NCBI RefSeq assembly: GCF_018531125.1
Contig: NZ_JAHDSY010000001.1
Source of the DNA: Canibacter zhuwentaonis
GTDB lineage: Bacteria; Actinomycetota; Actinomycetes; Actinomycetales; Microbacteriaceae
Length of the DNA: 64,000 nucleotides
Reading direction: 5' to 3' (one strand)
This document shows, in pieces, positions 35,509 through 44,808 of this stretch (the first letter of the stretch is position 1; every line of letters starts with the position of its first letter). The notes under the pieces were generated by a model that saw only the letters and a list, made by a program, of their open reading frames with translations, had not been told where the DNA came from and made no database searches. Position numbers and translations under genes: made by a program.

Positions 35509-37977
35509 GTGTCACCACAAGATGGCAGCTCGCAGGATACGCAGCGGATCGAGGATATCGAAATTTCTGCGGAAATGGAAAACTCGTTTCTCGAGTACGC
35601 GTACTCGGTGATCTATTCTCGAGCTCTGCCCGACGCGCGTGACGGCTTAAAGCCCGTGCAGCGCAGGATTCTGTACATGATGAGCGAAATGGGGCTTGTT
35701 CCCGAGCGCGGGCACGTAAAAAGCGCGCGCGTTGTTGGCGAGGTTATGTCGAAGCTGCACCCGCACGGCGACTCTGCGATCTATGACACCCTGGTGCGAC
35801 TCGCGCAGCCGTTTAATATGCGCACCGCTCTCGTTGACGGACACGGCAATTTCGGGTCACTCGATGACGGGCCGGCCGCGTCGCGCTACACAGAAGCCCG
35901 GCTGACCGTGGCAGCTATTGAGATGGTGCGCGGCCTGCACGAGAACGTTGTGGATTTTGGTTCCAACTACGATAACTCGCAGCAGCAGCCGCTGGTTTTG
36001 CCGAGCGCGTTTCCTAACCTGCTCGTTAACGGCGGCGGCGGAATTGCCGTCGGTATGGCGACCAATATGGCGCCTCACAATCTGCACGAGGTAATTGCGG
36101 CGACCAGATTTTTAATGCAGCATCCTGACGCTTCACTCACAGAAATAATGGCGTATTTGCCGGGGCCGGATTTTCCAACTGGCGGTATTCTAACCGGTCT
36201 TGACGGAGTGCGTGATGCCTATGAAAGCGGTCGGGGCACGCTCAGGATCCGCGCAAAAGCGAGTATTGAAACGCTAACACCACGGCGCAAAGCCATCGTT
36301 ATAACCGAGTTGCCCTACCAGGTTGGTCCGGAAAAAGTTGTTGAAAAAATCAAGCAGGGCGTGCAAAGCAAAAAACTGGAGGGAATTAGCGACCTCAACG
36401 ATTTTACCGACCGTAAAAACGGGCTGAAGCTTGTTATCACTGTTAAAACCGGTTTTTCGCCAGAGGCGGTGCTCGAGCAGCTGTATCGCCAAACCCCGCT
36501 CGAAGAAACTTTTTCAATCAATAACGTGTGCCTTGTTGATGGGCAGCCGCAAACGCTCGGTTTAAAAAAACTGCTGCAGGTGTATATTGCGCACCGGCTC
36601 GATGTTGTGCGGCGGCGCAGCCAGTTCAGGCTCGATAAGTGCCAAAACAGGCTGCACCTGGTCTCTGGGCTGCTGCTTGCGATAGCGGATATTGACAGTG
36701 TTATCACAATTATTCGCGGCAGCAACGACAGCACTGCGGCTAAAGAGCAGCTGCAGCAGAGTTTTGAGCTGAGCGAAGCTCAAGCCGAGTACATTCTCGA
36801 GCTGAAGCTGCGCCGCCTCACAAAGCTCTCAAAAATTGAACTTGACACCGAGCAGGAAGAGCTTGCTAAGCAGATAGCAGAGCTGACCGAGCTGCTCGGC
36901 AACGAAAATATGCTGCGTAATACCGTGAGCGACGAGCTTGCAGAGGTTGCTGCAAAGTTTGGCGACAGTCGCCGCACAACCCTGCTATCTGCCGCAGCCA
37001 CGCCACCCAGTAAGCGGCGCGCGCTGGATATAAACTCCCTCCAGATTGCTGATACCGCCTGCAAAGTGCTACTCTCTGCAACGGGTATGCTGCTGCGGGT
37101 GGATTTCTCTGCCGGGGATGCTTCTGCAGCGGATAATCCGCCACCGCGCACACAACACGATGCGATTATTAGCCAGCTTGCAACAACCGTGCGCAGTGAA
37201 ATTGCGATTTTAACAAGCCTAGGCAGGGTTATTAAGTTTAGCTCGGTTGATTTGCCCAGCGCTGCGGTAAACTCAGTGCAGCTGGCGGGTGGCGCACCGG
37301 TTAAACAGTATTTTGATAGTCTCGCGAAAGATGAGCGCGCCATCGCGCTGATTTCTGAAACGAGCGCGGTCCCGCTTGCGATGGCGACTAAAAACGGCAT
37401 CGTGAAAAGGGTTGCGCCCGGCGAGTGGCCTAAAGCAACCGAGTTTGAGCTGATTGCGCGCGCGGAGCGTGATGAAATAGTTCACGCCGCATACACCCGC
37501 GCAGAAACCGATGAGCTGGTGTTTATCACCTCTGACGCGCAGCTGCTACGCTACAGCGCTGCAAAAGTACGCCCGCAGGGACGCGCGGCGGCGGGTATGG
37601 CGGGTATTAAACTCGCCGCGGGAGCACAGGTGGTTGCATTTAACGTTGTTGCGCATGATGCGCTCCCCGACGCAAAAGTACTCACCTATGCGCCGCGCGC
37701 GAACAGCGCCGCTCCACTGTTTGGTGAAACCGCATTCGGATCAGCGAAAATAACGCCGCTACAGGAGTTCCCGCCAAAGGGGCGCGCAACAGGAGGAGTG
37801 CGCGCGCACCGCTTCCTGCGCGATGAAAATCAGCTTTCGGGTGCCTGGGCTGGCACACAGATCGCAGTTAATGCGAGCGATGGCACAGTTCGCGAGATTC
37901 CCAACGCTGAAGGCAAACGCGACGGATCAGGAACTGCTGTCACAGCAACGTTTGAGGCGTTTGGCGAGCAGCTCTAA
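35509..37977 (+). CDS. parC: DNA topoisomerase IV subunit A (gyrase A-like)
   Basis: About 822 residues from GTG 35509, chosen because AGAAAGG lies 8 nt upstream; a frame from 35407 lacks such a site. The breakage-reunion domain begins EYAYSVIYSRALPDARDGLK and holds the active tyrosine in AASRYTEARL (Tyr127). A coiled-coil tower with LRRLTKLSKIELD follows, then a C-terminal beta-pinwheel with repeats such as RVIKFSSVDL, LLRYSAAKVRPQGRAAAG and KGRATGGVRAHRFL. A GyrA-box (QRGGKG type) is not evident, favouring ParC over GyrA. It converges with parE and pairs with it to decatenate chromosomes. Confidence 0.88.
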   Translation: MSPQDGSSQDTQRIEDIEISAEMENSFLEYAYSVIYSRALPDARDGLKPVQRRILYMMSEMGLVPERGHVKSARVVGEVMSKLHPHGDSAIYDTLVRLAQPFNMRTALVDGHGNFGSLDDGPAASRYTEARLTVAAIEMVRGLHENVVDFGSNYDNSQQQPLVLPSAFPNLLVNGGGGIAVGMATNMAPHNLHEVIAATRFLMQHPDASLTEIMAYLPGPDFPTGGILTGLDGVRDAYESGRGTLRIRAKASIETLTPRRKAIVITELPYQVGPEKVVEKIKQGVQSKKLEGISDLNDFTDRKNGLKLVITVKTGFSPEAVLEQLYRQTPLEETFSINNVCLVDGQPQTLGLKKLLQVYIAHRLDVVRRRSQFRLDKCQNRLHLVSGLLLAIADIDSVITIIRGSNDSTAAKEQLQQSFELSEAQAEYILELKLRRLTKLSKIELDTEQEELAKQIAELTELLGNENMLRNTVSDELAEVAAKFGDSRRTTLLSAAATPPSKRRALDINSLQIADTACKVLLSATGMLLRVDFSAGDASAADNPPPRTQHDAIISQLATTVRSEIAILTSLGRVIKFSSVDLPSAAVNSVQLAGGAPVKQYFDSLAKDERAIALISETSAVPLAMATKNGIVKRVAPGEWPKATEFELIARAERDEIVHAAYTRAETDELVFITSDAQLLRYSAAKVRPQGRAAAGMAGIKLAAGAQVVAFNVVAHDALPDAKVLTYAPRANSAAPLFGETAFGSAKITPLQEFPPKGRATGGVRAHRFLRDENQLSGAWAGTQIAVNASDGTVREIPNAEGKRDGSGTAVTATFEAFGEQL

Positions 37978-38131
37978 CACCGCTTGTTAGCGGGATCACA
38001 CGCGCCAAACCCGGTGCGCTGCGCATTAAGAGCTGCGCGCGCCCAATAATACGCGTACAAATACGATGAGCTGCGCTTCAAAAACTGCGCGCGCCCAGTC
38101 CGCGCACAAATTTCGCCCACCAATCAGACCG

Positions 38132-40210
38132 CTAAGCGTCGATGTGAGCTGTTTTAATCTGTTTACTGCCGGCAATAATAAAGTTTTTGCGCGGCGCAAC
38201 CTCACTGCCCATAAGCAGCTCAAAAGTGCGCTCAGCGGTCTGCGCATCCGGCACCGTAACGCGCCGCAGCAACCTGCCAGCGCGATCCATTGTTGTCTCC
38301 TCGAGCTGTCTCGCGTCCATCTCACCAAGCCCCTTATAGCGCTGAATCGGCTCTTTGTACCGCTTGCCGGCGCGTTCCAGCTTGCGTAACAGCCGGTTCA
38401 GCTCCGCTTCGCTGTAGGTGTAAACAGTCTCGGATTTTTTTTTGCCCGGGTGCATCACGACAACCGAGTGCAACGGCGGAACCGCCGCATAAACGCGCCC
38501 CGCATCAACCAGCGGCCGCATATACCTAAAAAACAGCGTGAGCAGCAGGGTTCTGATGTGCGCGCCGTCAACATCGGCATCGCTCATTAAAATAACTTTT
38601 CCGTAACGGGCAGCGCTCAGGTCGAAAGACCGCCCCGATCCGGCTCCCAAAACCTGAATAATGTTGGCGCACTCGGCATTTGCCAGCATATCTGCAAGGC
38701 TCGCTTTTTGCACGTTCAAGATTTTTCCACGGATCGGTAACAGCGCCTGATACTCAGAATCGCGCGCCAGTTTAGCGGTTCCCAGAGCAGAATCACCCTC
38801 CACAATAAAAAGCTCACTGTTTGCAACGTCGTTAGACCTGCAATCAACCAGTTTTGCGGGCAATGACGAGTTTTCAAGCGCGTTTTTACGGCGTTGCGTG
38901 TCTCGCTGAGCACGGGCGGCGAGCCGTGATTTCATTTCACCAACAACTTTTTCTAAAACCGTCTGCGCAAACTGCTTATCGGCTTTTGCACTCGATTCAA
39001 ACTTTGCGGTTAGCTGTTTTACAACCTTGCGGGCGACAATCTGACGCACCGCAGCAGTTCCCAGCACCTCTTTGGTTTGCCCTTCAAACTGCGGCTCCGG
39101 CAGTCGCACAGTCACAATCGCGGTAAGACCCGCCAAAACATCATCTTTTTCCGGTTTTTGCGAGCCAGCTTTTAGCTTCCGCGCGTGCTGTTCCACCTGT
39201 TTACGCAAAACTTTAAGCAGCCCTGTTTCAAATCCCGCGAGGTGCGTGCCACCCTTGGGGGTTGCGATGATGTTCACAAAACTTTTAACGATCGTGTCGT
39301 ATCCGCTTCCCCAGCGCAGCGCAATATCAATTTCGCAGCTTCTATTAACCTCGCGCGATTCCAGCCTGCCCGTGCTTTCGTCAAGCACCGGCACCGTCTC
39401 TGTAAACTCTGCGCTGTCTGTGATGCGGATCGTGTCTGTTACCGCGGCATCCTTCGCCAGGTAGTTCACGAACTCTGCTATTCCGCCCGCGTAACTGAAC
39501 TCCTGCGAGCTTGGCGTCTCAGGCTGCCGTTGATCAACAATCGCTATTGTTAGCTGCGGCACCAAAAAGGCAGTCTGTTTAGCACGAGCTGTGAGCATTT
39601 CATAATCAAACTCGACGTCAGCCAGAAAGCTCTGCGGATCGGCCCAGTATTTAACCCGGGTGCCGGTTTTACTTTTCGCTATTTTTCGCATTTTCTGCAG
39701 CGCCTCGCCCGGTTTTGCGGGAGTAAACTCTGCGGTGGCGGTGTGATCCGCGAAAAAACCGGGCACTCCGCGTTTAAATGAGATACCCCAGGTGTGCCCG
39801 TCGCGATCGATTTCAACGTCCATTCTGAGCGACAGAGCGTTTACAACAGAGGCTCCAACACCGTGCAGACCGCCGCTGGAGCCGTATGAGGAGCCGCCAA
39901 ATTTACCGCCGGCGTGCAGTTTTGTAAAAACCAGTTCAGCGCCCGTAAGCTGGCTGCGCGGCTCAATATCAACCGGCACTCCACGCCCCTGATCCTGCAC
40001 CAAAACACTGCCGTCAGTGTTAAGGGTTACCGTGATTTTCTCGCCGTACCCGGCAAGCACCTCGTCAACAGAGTTGTCTATTATCTCCCAGAGGCAGTGC
40101 ATTAGACCGCGTGAGTCGTTTGAGCCAATGTACATTCCGGGTCGTTTGCGCACGGCTTCGAGTCCCTCAAGCACGGTTAAGTTGCGCGCTGAATAGTCTG
40201 TTTTGGGCAT
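38132..40210 (-). CDS. parE: DNA topoisomerase IV subunit B (gyrase B-like)
   Basis: About 692 residues from ATG 40210, which follows AAGGAT; the longer frame to 40264 has no signal. The GHKL ATPase domain shows EIIDNSVDEVLAGYG and GGLHGVGASVVNALS, the transducer follows, and the TOPRIM domain has FIVEGDSALG and LMSDADVDGAHIRTLLLT. C-terminal YKGLGEMDARQLEETTMD is typical of type IIA subunits. Placement next to sigA is the usual one for the actinobacterial parE-like gene. The 154-nt gap to parC holds GC-rich partial repeats (ctgcgcgcgccca twice) and no gene. Confidence 0.9.
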   Translation of the reverse strand: MPKTDYSARNLTVLEGLEAVRKRPGMYIGSNDSRGLMHCLWEIIDNSVDEVLAGYGEKITVTLNTDGSVLVQDQGRGVPVDIEPRSQLTGAELVFTKLHAGGKFGGSSYGSSGGLHGVGASVVNALSLRMDVEIDRDGHTWGISFKRGVPGFFADHTATAEFTPAKPGEALQKMRKIAKSKTGTRVKYWADPQSFLADVEFDYEMLTARAKQTAFLVPQLTIAIVDQRQPETPSSQEFSYAGGIAEFVNYLAKDAAVTDTIRITDSAEFTETVPVLDESTGRLESREVNRSCEIDIALRWGSGYDTIVKSFVNIIATPKGGTHLAGFETGLLKVLRKQVEQHARKLKAGSQKPEKDDVLAGLTAIVTVRLPEPQFEGQTKEVLGTAAVRQIVARKVVKQLTAKFESSAKADKQFAQTVLEKVVGEMKSRLAARAQRDTQRRKNALENSSLPAKLVDCRSNDVANSELFIVEGDSALGTAKLARDSEYQALLPIRGKILNVQKASLADMLANAECANIIQVLGAGSGRSFDLSAARYGKVILMSDADVDGAHIRTLLLTLFFRYMRPLVDAGRVYAAVPPLHSVVVMHPGKKKSETVYTYSEAELNRLLRKLERAGKRYKEPIQRYKGLGEMDARQLEETTMDRAGRLLRRVTVPDAQTAERTFELLMGSEVAPRKNFIIAGSKQIKTAHIDA

Positions 40211-40302
40211 TTTATCCTTAAGTAAAAACTTACGAACCGGCACACTAACGGCGAAATAGGCCACCTCAACGGCAGCTCTGCGCCATAAAGCAGTGACCTG
40301 CT

Positions 40303-41985
40303 TTACTCTAGGTAATCTCGCAGCTGCTGTGACCGTGACGGGTGACGCAGTTTAGCCATTGTTCGTGACTCGATCTGGCGGATCCGCTCGCGCGTGACGT
40401 TAAAGGTTTCACCAATCTGGTCGAGAGTCTTTGGCACGCCGTCACCTAGCCCGAAACGCATTCTAATAACCCCCGCCTCTCGCTCAACGAGCGAGTCGAG
40501 CAGCTGCTCAAGCTGTTGCTGCAGCATTGTGAAACCAACCGCATCCGCCGGAACTATCGCCTCGGTGTCTTCAATCAGGTCACCAAACTCGCTATCCCCG
40601 TCTTCGCCCAGCGGTGTGTGCAGTGAAATAGGCTCACGCCCGTATTTCTGCACCTCAACAACTTTTTCCGGAGTCATATCAAGCTCTTGGCTGAGCTCCT
40701 CAGGGGTTGGTTCACGACCAAGATCCTGTAGCATTTGGCGCTGCACACGCGCGAGCTTGTTAATAACCTCAACCATGTGCACGGGGATTCTAATCGTGCG
40801 TGCCTGATCCGCCATCGCGCGGGTAATCGCCTGACGAATCCACCAGGTTGCATACGTAGAGAACTTAAAGCCTTTAGTGTAGTCAAACTTTTCTACGGCA
40901 CGGATCAAGCCCAGGTTGCCCTCTTGGATCAAATCAAGGAACTGCATTCCCCTGCCGGTGTAGCGCTTCGCGAGCGACACAACCAAACGCAGGTTAGCGC
41001 CCAAGAGATGCGCTTTTGCGCGTGCACCGTCTCGCGCAACGGCCTTAAGCTCACGGCGCAATTTTTTAGGCAGGTCAGGTTCGGTCGCGAGTTTATCCTC
41101 GGCAAACAGCCCCGCTTCAATACGCATTGCAAGATCGACCTCTTCTGCCGCGGTGAGCAGTGAAACCTTGCCGATTTGCTTCAGATAGTCTTTTACCGGG
41201 TCGGCTGTTGCGCCGGCGATTTGAGAGCTGCGCTGCGGCACTTCTTCGTCTTCGTCGGCGCGCAACACAAGAGCTCCAACAGGAAGCGGATTGGTGTTAC
41301 TAATTCCCGAAATCTTACTGTCGTTAGCGTCTTGCTCGGCATCTTCAACGATATGCTCAAACAGGTTTAGGCGTTCTTCAGGATCTAGCGTTTCGTCTAA
41401 CTCTGCAATACTCTCAGCATCGAACTTAGCTGCGCTCTTTTTGGTGCTGCGCTTAGTTTTAGGCTCGGCAACAGAAACCGTTGTAGTCGCGGTTTTACGC
41501 GCGGTCTTTTTAGCAGCTGCGATTTTTGTTGTCGCAGCCTTAGCTACAGCAGTCCTGGTCGTTGCGCTCTTAGTAGCTGCAGCAGTCTTAGTAGCTGTAC
41601 TCTTGACCGCGTTCTTAGTGGTGGTCGCTTTAGCAACCCTTGTTTTCACTGCGGCGGTCTTAGACGCTACACTCTTAGTTGCGGTCTTTTTAGCAGCTGT
41701 TTTAGTCGCCACAGCCTTAGTGAGAGCACTCTTCGTAGCGGTTGTCTTAGCTGCGGTCGTTTTAGTTGCGGCACTATTCGCGGTTGTTTTTGCCGCGGCA
41801 GTCGGCTTTTTCTCCGCGGTTTTTGCCGTTTCGCTCTTTTTAGCGCGCGCTTTAGCCAGTGTCTTTTTTGTCACCGTTTTAGCGGTCTTTTTATCAGCGT
41901 CTTTTGAATTATTCTCAGTGATTTTTTTGGCTCTTGAAGTTTTAGCCTTTGATGCCGCGCTCCCTTGATCTGTTGTGGCTACCAC
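40303..41985 (-). CDS. sigA: Primary RNA polymerase sigma factor (RpoD/SigA, HrdB type)
   Basis: About 560 residues. GTG 41985 was chosen because AGGAGG lies 7 nt upstream; a TTG two codons earlier sits on that site. Residues 1 to about 190 are an extreme Lys/Ala/Thr-rich region with repeats such as KTAAKT and ATKTAA. Region 1.2 begins DPVKDYLKQIGKVSLL. Region 2 has TYATWWIRQAITRAMADQAR, with -10 recognition, region 3 follows, and region 4.2 has TRERIRQIESRTMAKLRHP for the -35. It directs transcription of housekeeping genes. HrdB-type sigma factors of actinobacteria often have basic N-termini, but this one is long and repetitive. Confidence 0.96.
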   Translation of the reverse strand: MVATTDQGSAASKAKTSRAKKITENNSKDADKKTAKTVTKKTLAKARAKKSETAKTAEKKPTAAAKTTANSAATKTTAAKTTATKSALTKAVATKTAAKKTATKSVASKTAAVKTRVAKATTTKNAVKSTATKTAAATKSATTRTAVAKAATTKIAAAKKTARKTATTTVSVAEPKTKRSTKKSAAKFDAESIAELDETLDPEERLNLFEHIVEDAEQDANDSKISGISNTNPLPVGALVLRADEDEEVPQRSSQIAGATADPVKDYLKQIGKVSLLTAAEEVDLAMRIEAGLFAEDKLATEPDLPKKLRRELKAVARDGARAKAHLLGANLRLVVSLAKRYTGRGMQFLDLIQEGNLGLIRAVEKFDYTKGFKFSTYATWWIRQAITRAMADQARTIRIPVHMVEVINKLARVQRQMLQDLGREPTPEELSQELDMTPEKVVEVQKYGREPISLHTPLGEDGDSEFGDLIEDTEAIVPADAVGFTMLQQQLEQLLDSLVEREAGVIRMRFGLGDGVPKTLDQIGETFNVTRERIRQIESRTMAKLRHPSRSQQLRDYLE

Positions 41986-42139
41986 AAGCAACCCTCCTGT
42001 TTCACTACTAGCTACGAAACTTGCGCACGCAAGTTAATCCCGTGTCAAGGCGCTAACATTTCATCAGCTACAAGGCCTGAACGGGATAATCAAAGTATTA
42101 TACCACAGAATAACTTAAAATAAGCCTTGCTGCGATCCG

Positions 42140-43189
42140 CTATCCCTCAGAACTGTCGCCACCCGCGTCCTTAGAGCCCTTAGATTCTGCGTCACCAGCC
42201 GAGCGCGTCCACTCATCTCTCGTGCCTGCTCTGTCAGCATCACCGGCATCCTCCTGCGAAAATAAATCAGCGAGGTTTTTACCACCAACCTCGGTGTCAC
42301 TCGCGAGAAACTTCTCAACCTCTTGCCCCAGCTCATCGGGAGTTGGTAAATCATTAAACACGTTCAGATCCGTACTGTCCAGCTTCACTTTTTCTTTAAA
42401 TCGATCATACATACGCTCAAGATCGGCAAGTATTTCAGCAAACTCGGGGTTCTGCGCCATCCGCCTCGAAATCTCCTGCTCGAACTTTTCTTCATGCTCA
42501 ATCAACTCTTCGGAACTCATAATTATGCCCGCGATTTCTGAGATGATCGAAAGCCCCGCGCGCACTCCCGCCGGGTAATAGCCCTGTTCTGACACGTACT
42601 GCGGGATCATCAGCATACAGCCGGTAACCTCGTGCGCATCCCGCCGCAGCCGTTCTTCTAAAAGGTGCACAATCCCGGAGTTAATGCACATTTTAGGTCG
42701 CCAGTCAGAGAGCATATCGGTAAAGTGCTTGTTAGTGCCGCTGAAAATCTTGGCCGTGGGACGCGTATGCGGCACCGGCGTTGGGAAAGTGTCAAGCCAG
42801 GCAACAACTCGCACCTCAAGATCGGAGGCGAGCATACTAACAGCCCCAGCGAATCGCTGCCAGCGGTAATTGGGCTCGGCACCTGCGAGCAGCAAGAAAT
42901 TATTGCCAATAGCATCTGAGCAGGCATAGAGCGAAATTGTGCTCGCCTCAAAATCCTTAAACTGGGTGTTTTCAAGCCATATTTCAGGACGATTTGCGCG
43001 ATAGTCTACTAGCAGATCCGAGTTAAATTCCGCGATTAGCGCAACCTTTGCGGAGTTCTCCAGCAGGTGTTTAGTCAAGCTTCTAACGATCCCACCGCTG
43101 TCAACAATGGCGGGGATCAGCACGATTAAGGGCAGCCCGGGGGGCACCGCTTTATACAAACTCTTAATAAATACCATCGATTCGCGCAC
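42140..43189 (-). CDS. PAC2-family protein (proteasome assembly chaperone-like)
   Basis: A 349-residue protein with the PAC2 start LPLIVLIPAIVDSGGIVRSL, ASTISLYACSDAIGNNFLLL and VVAWLDTFPTPVPHTRP. Actinobacterial members of this family (such as CmrA-like and Rv2125-like proteins) are conserved near sigA. The final 70 residues are acidic and polar (DAGDADRAGTRDEWTRS). GTG 43189 is preceded by TAATAT ending 7 nt upstream, a leaderless arrangement; ATG 43177 is an alternative start. The role in bacteria is unclear. Confidence 0.85.
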   Translation of the reverse strand: MRESMVFIKSLYKAVPPGLPLIVLIPAIVDSGGIVRSLTKHLLENSAKVALIAEFNSDLLVDYRANRPEIWLENTQFKDFEASTISLYACSDAIGNNFLLLAGAEPNYRWQRFAGAVSMLASDLEVRVVAWLDTFPTPVPHTRPTAKIFSGTNKHFTDMLSDWRPKMCINSGIVHLLEERLRRDAHEVTGCMLMIPQYVSEQGYYPAGVRAGLSIISEIAGIIMSSEELIEHEEKFEQEISRRMAQNPEFAEILADLERMYDRFKEKVKLDSTDLNVFNDLPTPDELGQEVEKFLASDTEVGGKNLADLFSQEDAGDADRAGTRDEWTRSAGDAESKGSKDAGGDSSEG

Positions 43190-43196
43190 GTCTACA

Positions 43197-43202
43197 ATAT
43201 TA
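43197..43202 (-). promoter_or_regulatory. -10 box of the PAC2 gene, leaderless type
   Basis: TAATAT on the minus strand, 7 nt before GTG 43189. Confidence 0.5.
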
Positions 43203-43290
43203 CCCGCTCCCGCTGTAAATTAAGCGCCACGAGAGCGACGCCTTCGCGCGGCAATATTTTCGCGTGCCAACATTTCAGTCCCTGAGAATC

Positions 43291-43307
43291 TTTATTATTC
43301 TACGCGT
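43291..43307 (+). promoter_or_regulatory. -10-like box with overlapping palindrome upstream of lpd
   Basis: TATTAT (43291-43296) is directly followed by the perfect palindrome CTACGCGTAG (43298-43307), part of a longer near-symmetric TTCTACGCGTAGTAGAA. It lies about 80 nt before lpd. A related arrangement, TATAAT followed by TCTACGTAGA, lies before the sugar transporter at 51635-51652. A repressor binding here could block the start of transcription. Confidence 0.4.
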
Positions 43308-43387
43308 AGTAGAATTACAGTTACGATTTAACCCGTTCTAATTAAACAGGCGGCTATCAAAATTCCTCAACCTCTAGGAGAGCCTTA

Positions 43388-44761
43388 ATGGCAAACACAC
43401 AGTTCGATGTAGTTATTTTAGGCGGCGGCAGCGGCGGATACGCCACCGCACTGCGCGCTAAACAGCTCGGTATGTCAGCGGCTATTATTGAAAAAGACAA
43501 GCTCGGGGGCACCTGTCTGCACCGGGGTTGCGTGCCAACTAAAGCGCTATTGCACTCCGCAGAGGTGGCGGATATTGTGCGCGAAGCAGAAACATACGGT
43601 ATTCAGGCGCTGCTAACAGGTCTTGATATATCCGCTGTGAGCAAGTATCGCAAAGATATTGTGAGCTCAAAACACAAGGGATTGCAAGGGCTGCTCAAAA
43701 AACAGGGAATTACCGTTATTGAGGGCGAAGGTAAACTAACCGCGCCCAACGAAATCACGGTTAACGGCGAAAAAATTACCGCTAAAAATGTTGTTTTGGC
43801 GACGGGTTCATACTCTCGCACTCTGCCCGGCATCGAGATCAAGGATCGGGTTATTACAAGCGAGCAGGCTCTGGAGCTTGCAGACGTGCCAGAAAAAGTG
43901 CTGGTGCTTGGCGGCGGCGTAATCGGCGTTGAGTTTGCCAGTGTGTGGCGCTCCTTTGGCGCAGAGGTGACAATTATTGAGGGTCTCCCACACCTTGTTC
44001 CCAATGAAGAAGAGTCGGTTTCTAAACAGCTTGAGCGAGCTTTCAAAAAGCGCGGGATCGGCTACAACCTAGGGGTTCGCTTTAAGAGCGTTACACAGAC
44101 TGCAGACAGCGTAACCGTTGAGCTGGAAGACGGTAAAACTTTCGCCGCAGAGTATCTTCTAGTTGCTGTTGGCAGGGGTCCTGCAACCGATAATATCGGG
44201 CTTGACGAGGTTGGCGTGAACCGCGATCGCGGTTTTGTAACCACAACCGAAAGGCTGCAAACTAGCGTGCCCGGAGTTTGGGCGGTGGGCGATATTGTGC
44301 CGGGGCTGCAGCTCGCTCACCGCGGATACCAGCAAGGCATCTTTGTTGCAGAAGAAATTGCTGGATTATCGCCGCGTGTTATAGCAGACGTTAACATCCC
44401 AAAGGTTACATACTGCGAACCTGAAATCGCTTCAGTTGGGCTCACCGAGGCAAAGGCTAAAGAGCAGTACGGCGCGGATAGAATCACAAGCTACGAGTAT
44501 AATCTTGCTGGCAACGCGAAAAGCTCAATTCTTGGCACGGCCGGTTCTGTTAAGGTTGTGCGCGAGGTTGATGGTCCGGTGTTGGGTGTGCATATGATCG
44601 GCTCGCGCGTTGGTGAACTAGTTGGCGAAGCCCAACTGATCGTAAACTGGGAAGCATACCCAGAAGACGTTGCGCCACTAATTCACGGTCACCCCACGCA
44701 GAACGAAACAATCGGCGAGGCTATGTTAAAACTCGCCAATAAACCTTTGCACGGCGTATAA
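43388..44761 (+). CDS. lpd: Dihydrolipoamide dehydrogenase (E3)
   Basis: A 457-residue flavoprotein that reoxidises the lipoyl group of 2-oxoacid dehydrogenase complexes, passing electrons to NAD. FAD site VVILGGGSGGYATALRAKQL, redox-active disulfide GGTCLHRGCVPTK, NAD-binding KVLVLGGGVIGVEFASVW, second FAD segment VWAVGDIVPGLQLAHRG, and C-terminal His-Glu base in HGHPTQNETIGEAML are all visible. ATG 43388 follows AGGAGAG. sucB follows after 47 nt, so the E3 and E2 components are likely co-transcribed. Confidence 0.96.
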   Translation: MANTQFDVVILGGGSGGYATALRAKQLGMSAAIIEKDKLGGTCLHRGCVPTKALLHSAEVADIVREAETYGIQALLTGLDISAVSKYRKDIVSSKHKGLQGLLKKQGITVIEGEGKLTAPNEITVNGEKITAKNVVLATGSYSRTLPGIEIKDRVITSEQALELADVPEKVLVLGGGVIGVEFASVWRSFGAEVTIIEGLPHLVPNEEESVSKQLERAFKKRGIGYNLGVRFKSVTQTADSVTVELEDGKTFAAEYLLVAVGRGPATDNIGLDEVGVNRDRGFVTTTERLQTSVPGVWAVGDIVPGLQLAHRGYQQGIFVAEEIAGLSPRVIADVNIPKVTYCEPEIASVGLTEAKAKEQYGADRITSYEYNLAGNAKSSILGTAGSVKVVREVDGPVLGVHMIGSRVGELVGEAQLIVNWEAYPEDVAPLIHGHPTQNETIGEAMLKLANKPLHGV

Positions 44762-44808
44762 AATGCACTGGCAATAAAGATCTAAACACGGAAACGGAGA
44801 AAATTGAT

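Noticed and set aside
41291..41968. A 225-codon plus-strand frame opposite the sigma factor gene
   Set aside because: It is the complement of the Lys/Ala repeat region and has a monotonous Val/Leu/Ala sequence; no start signal.
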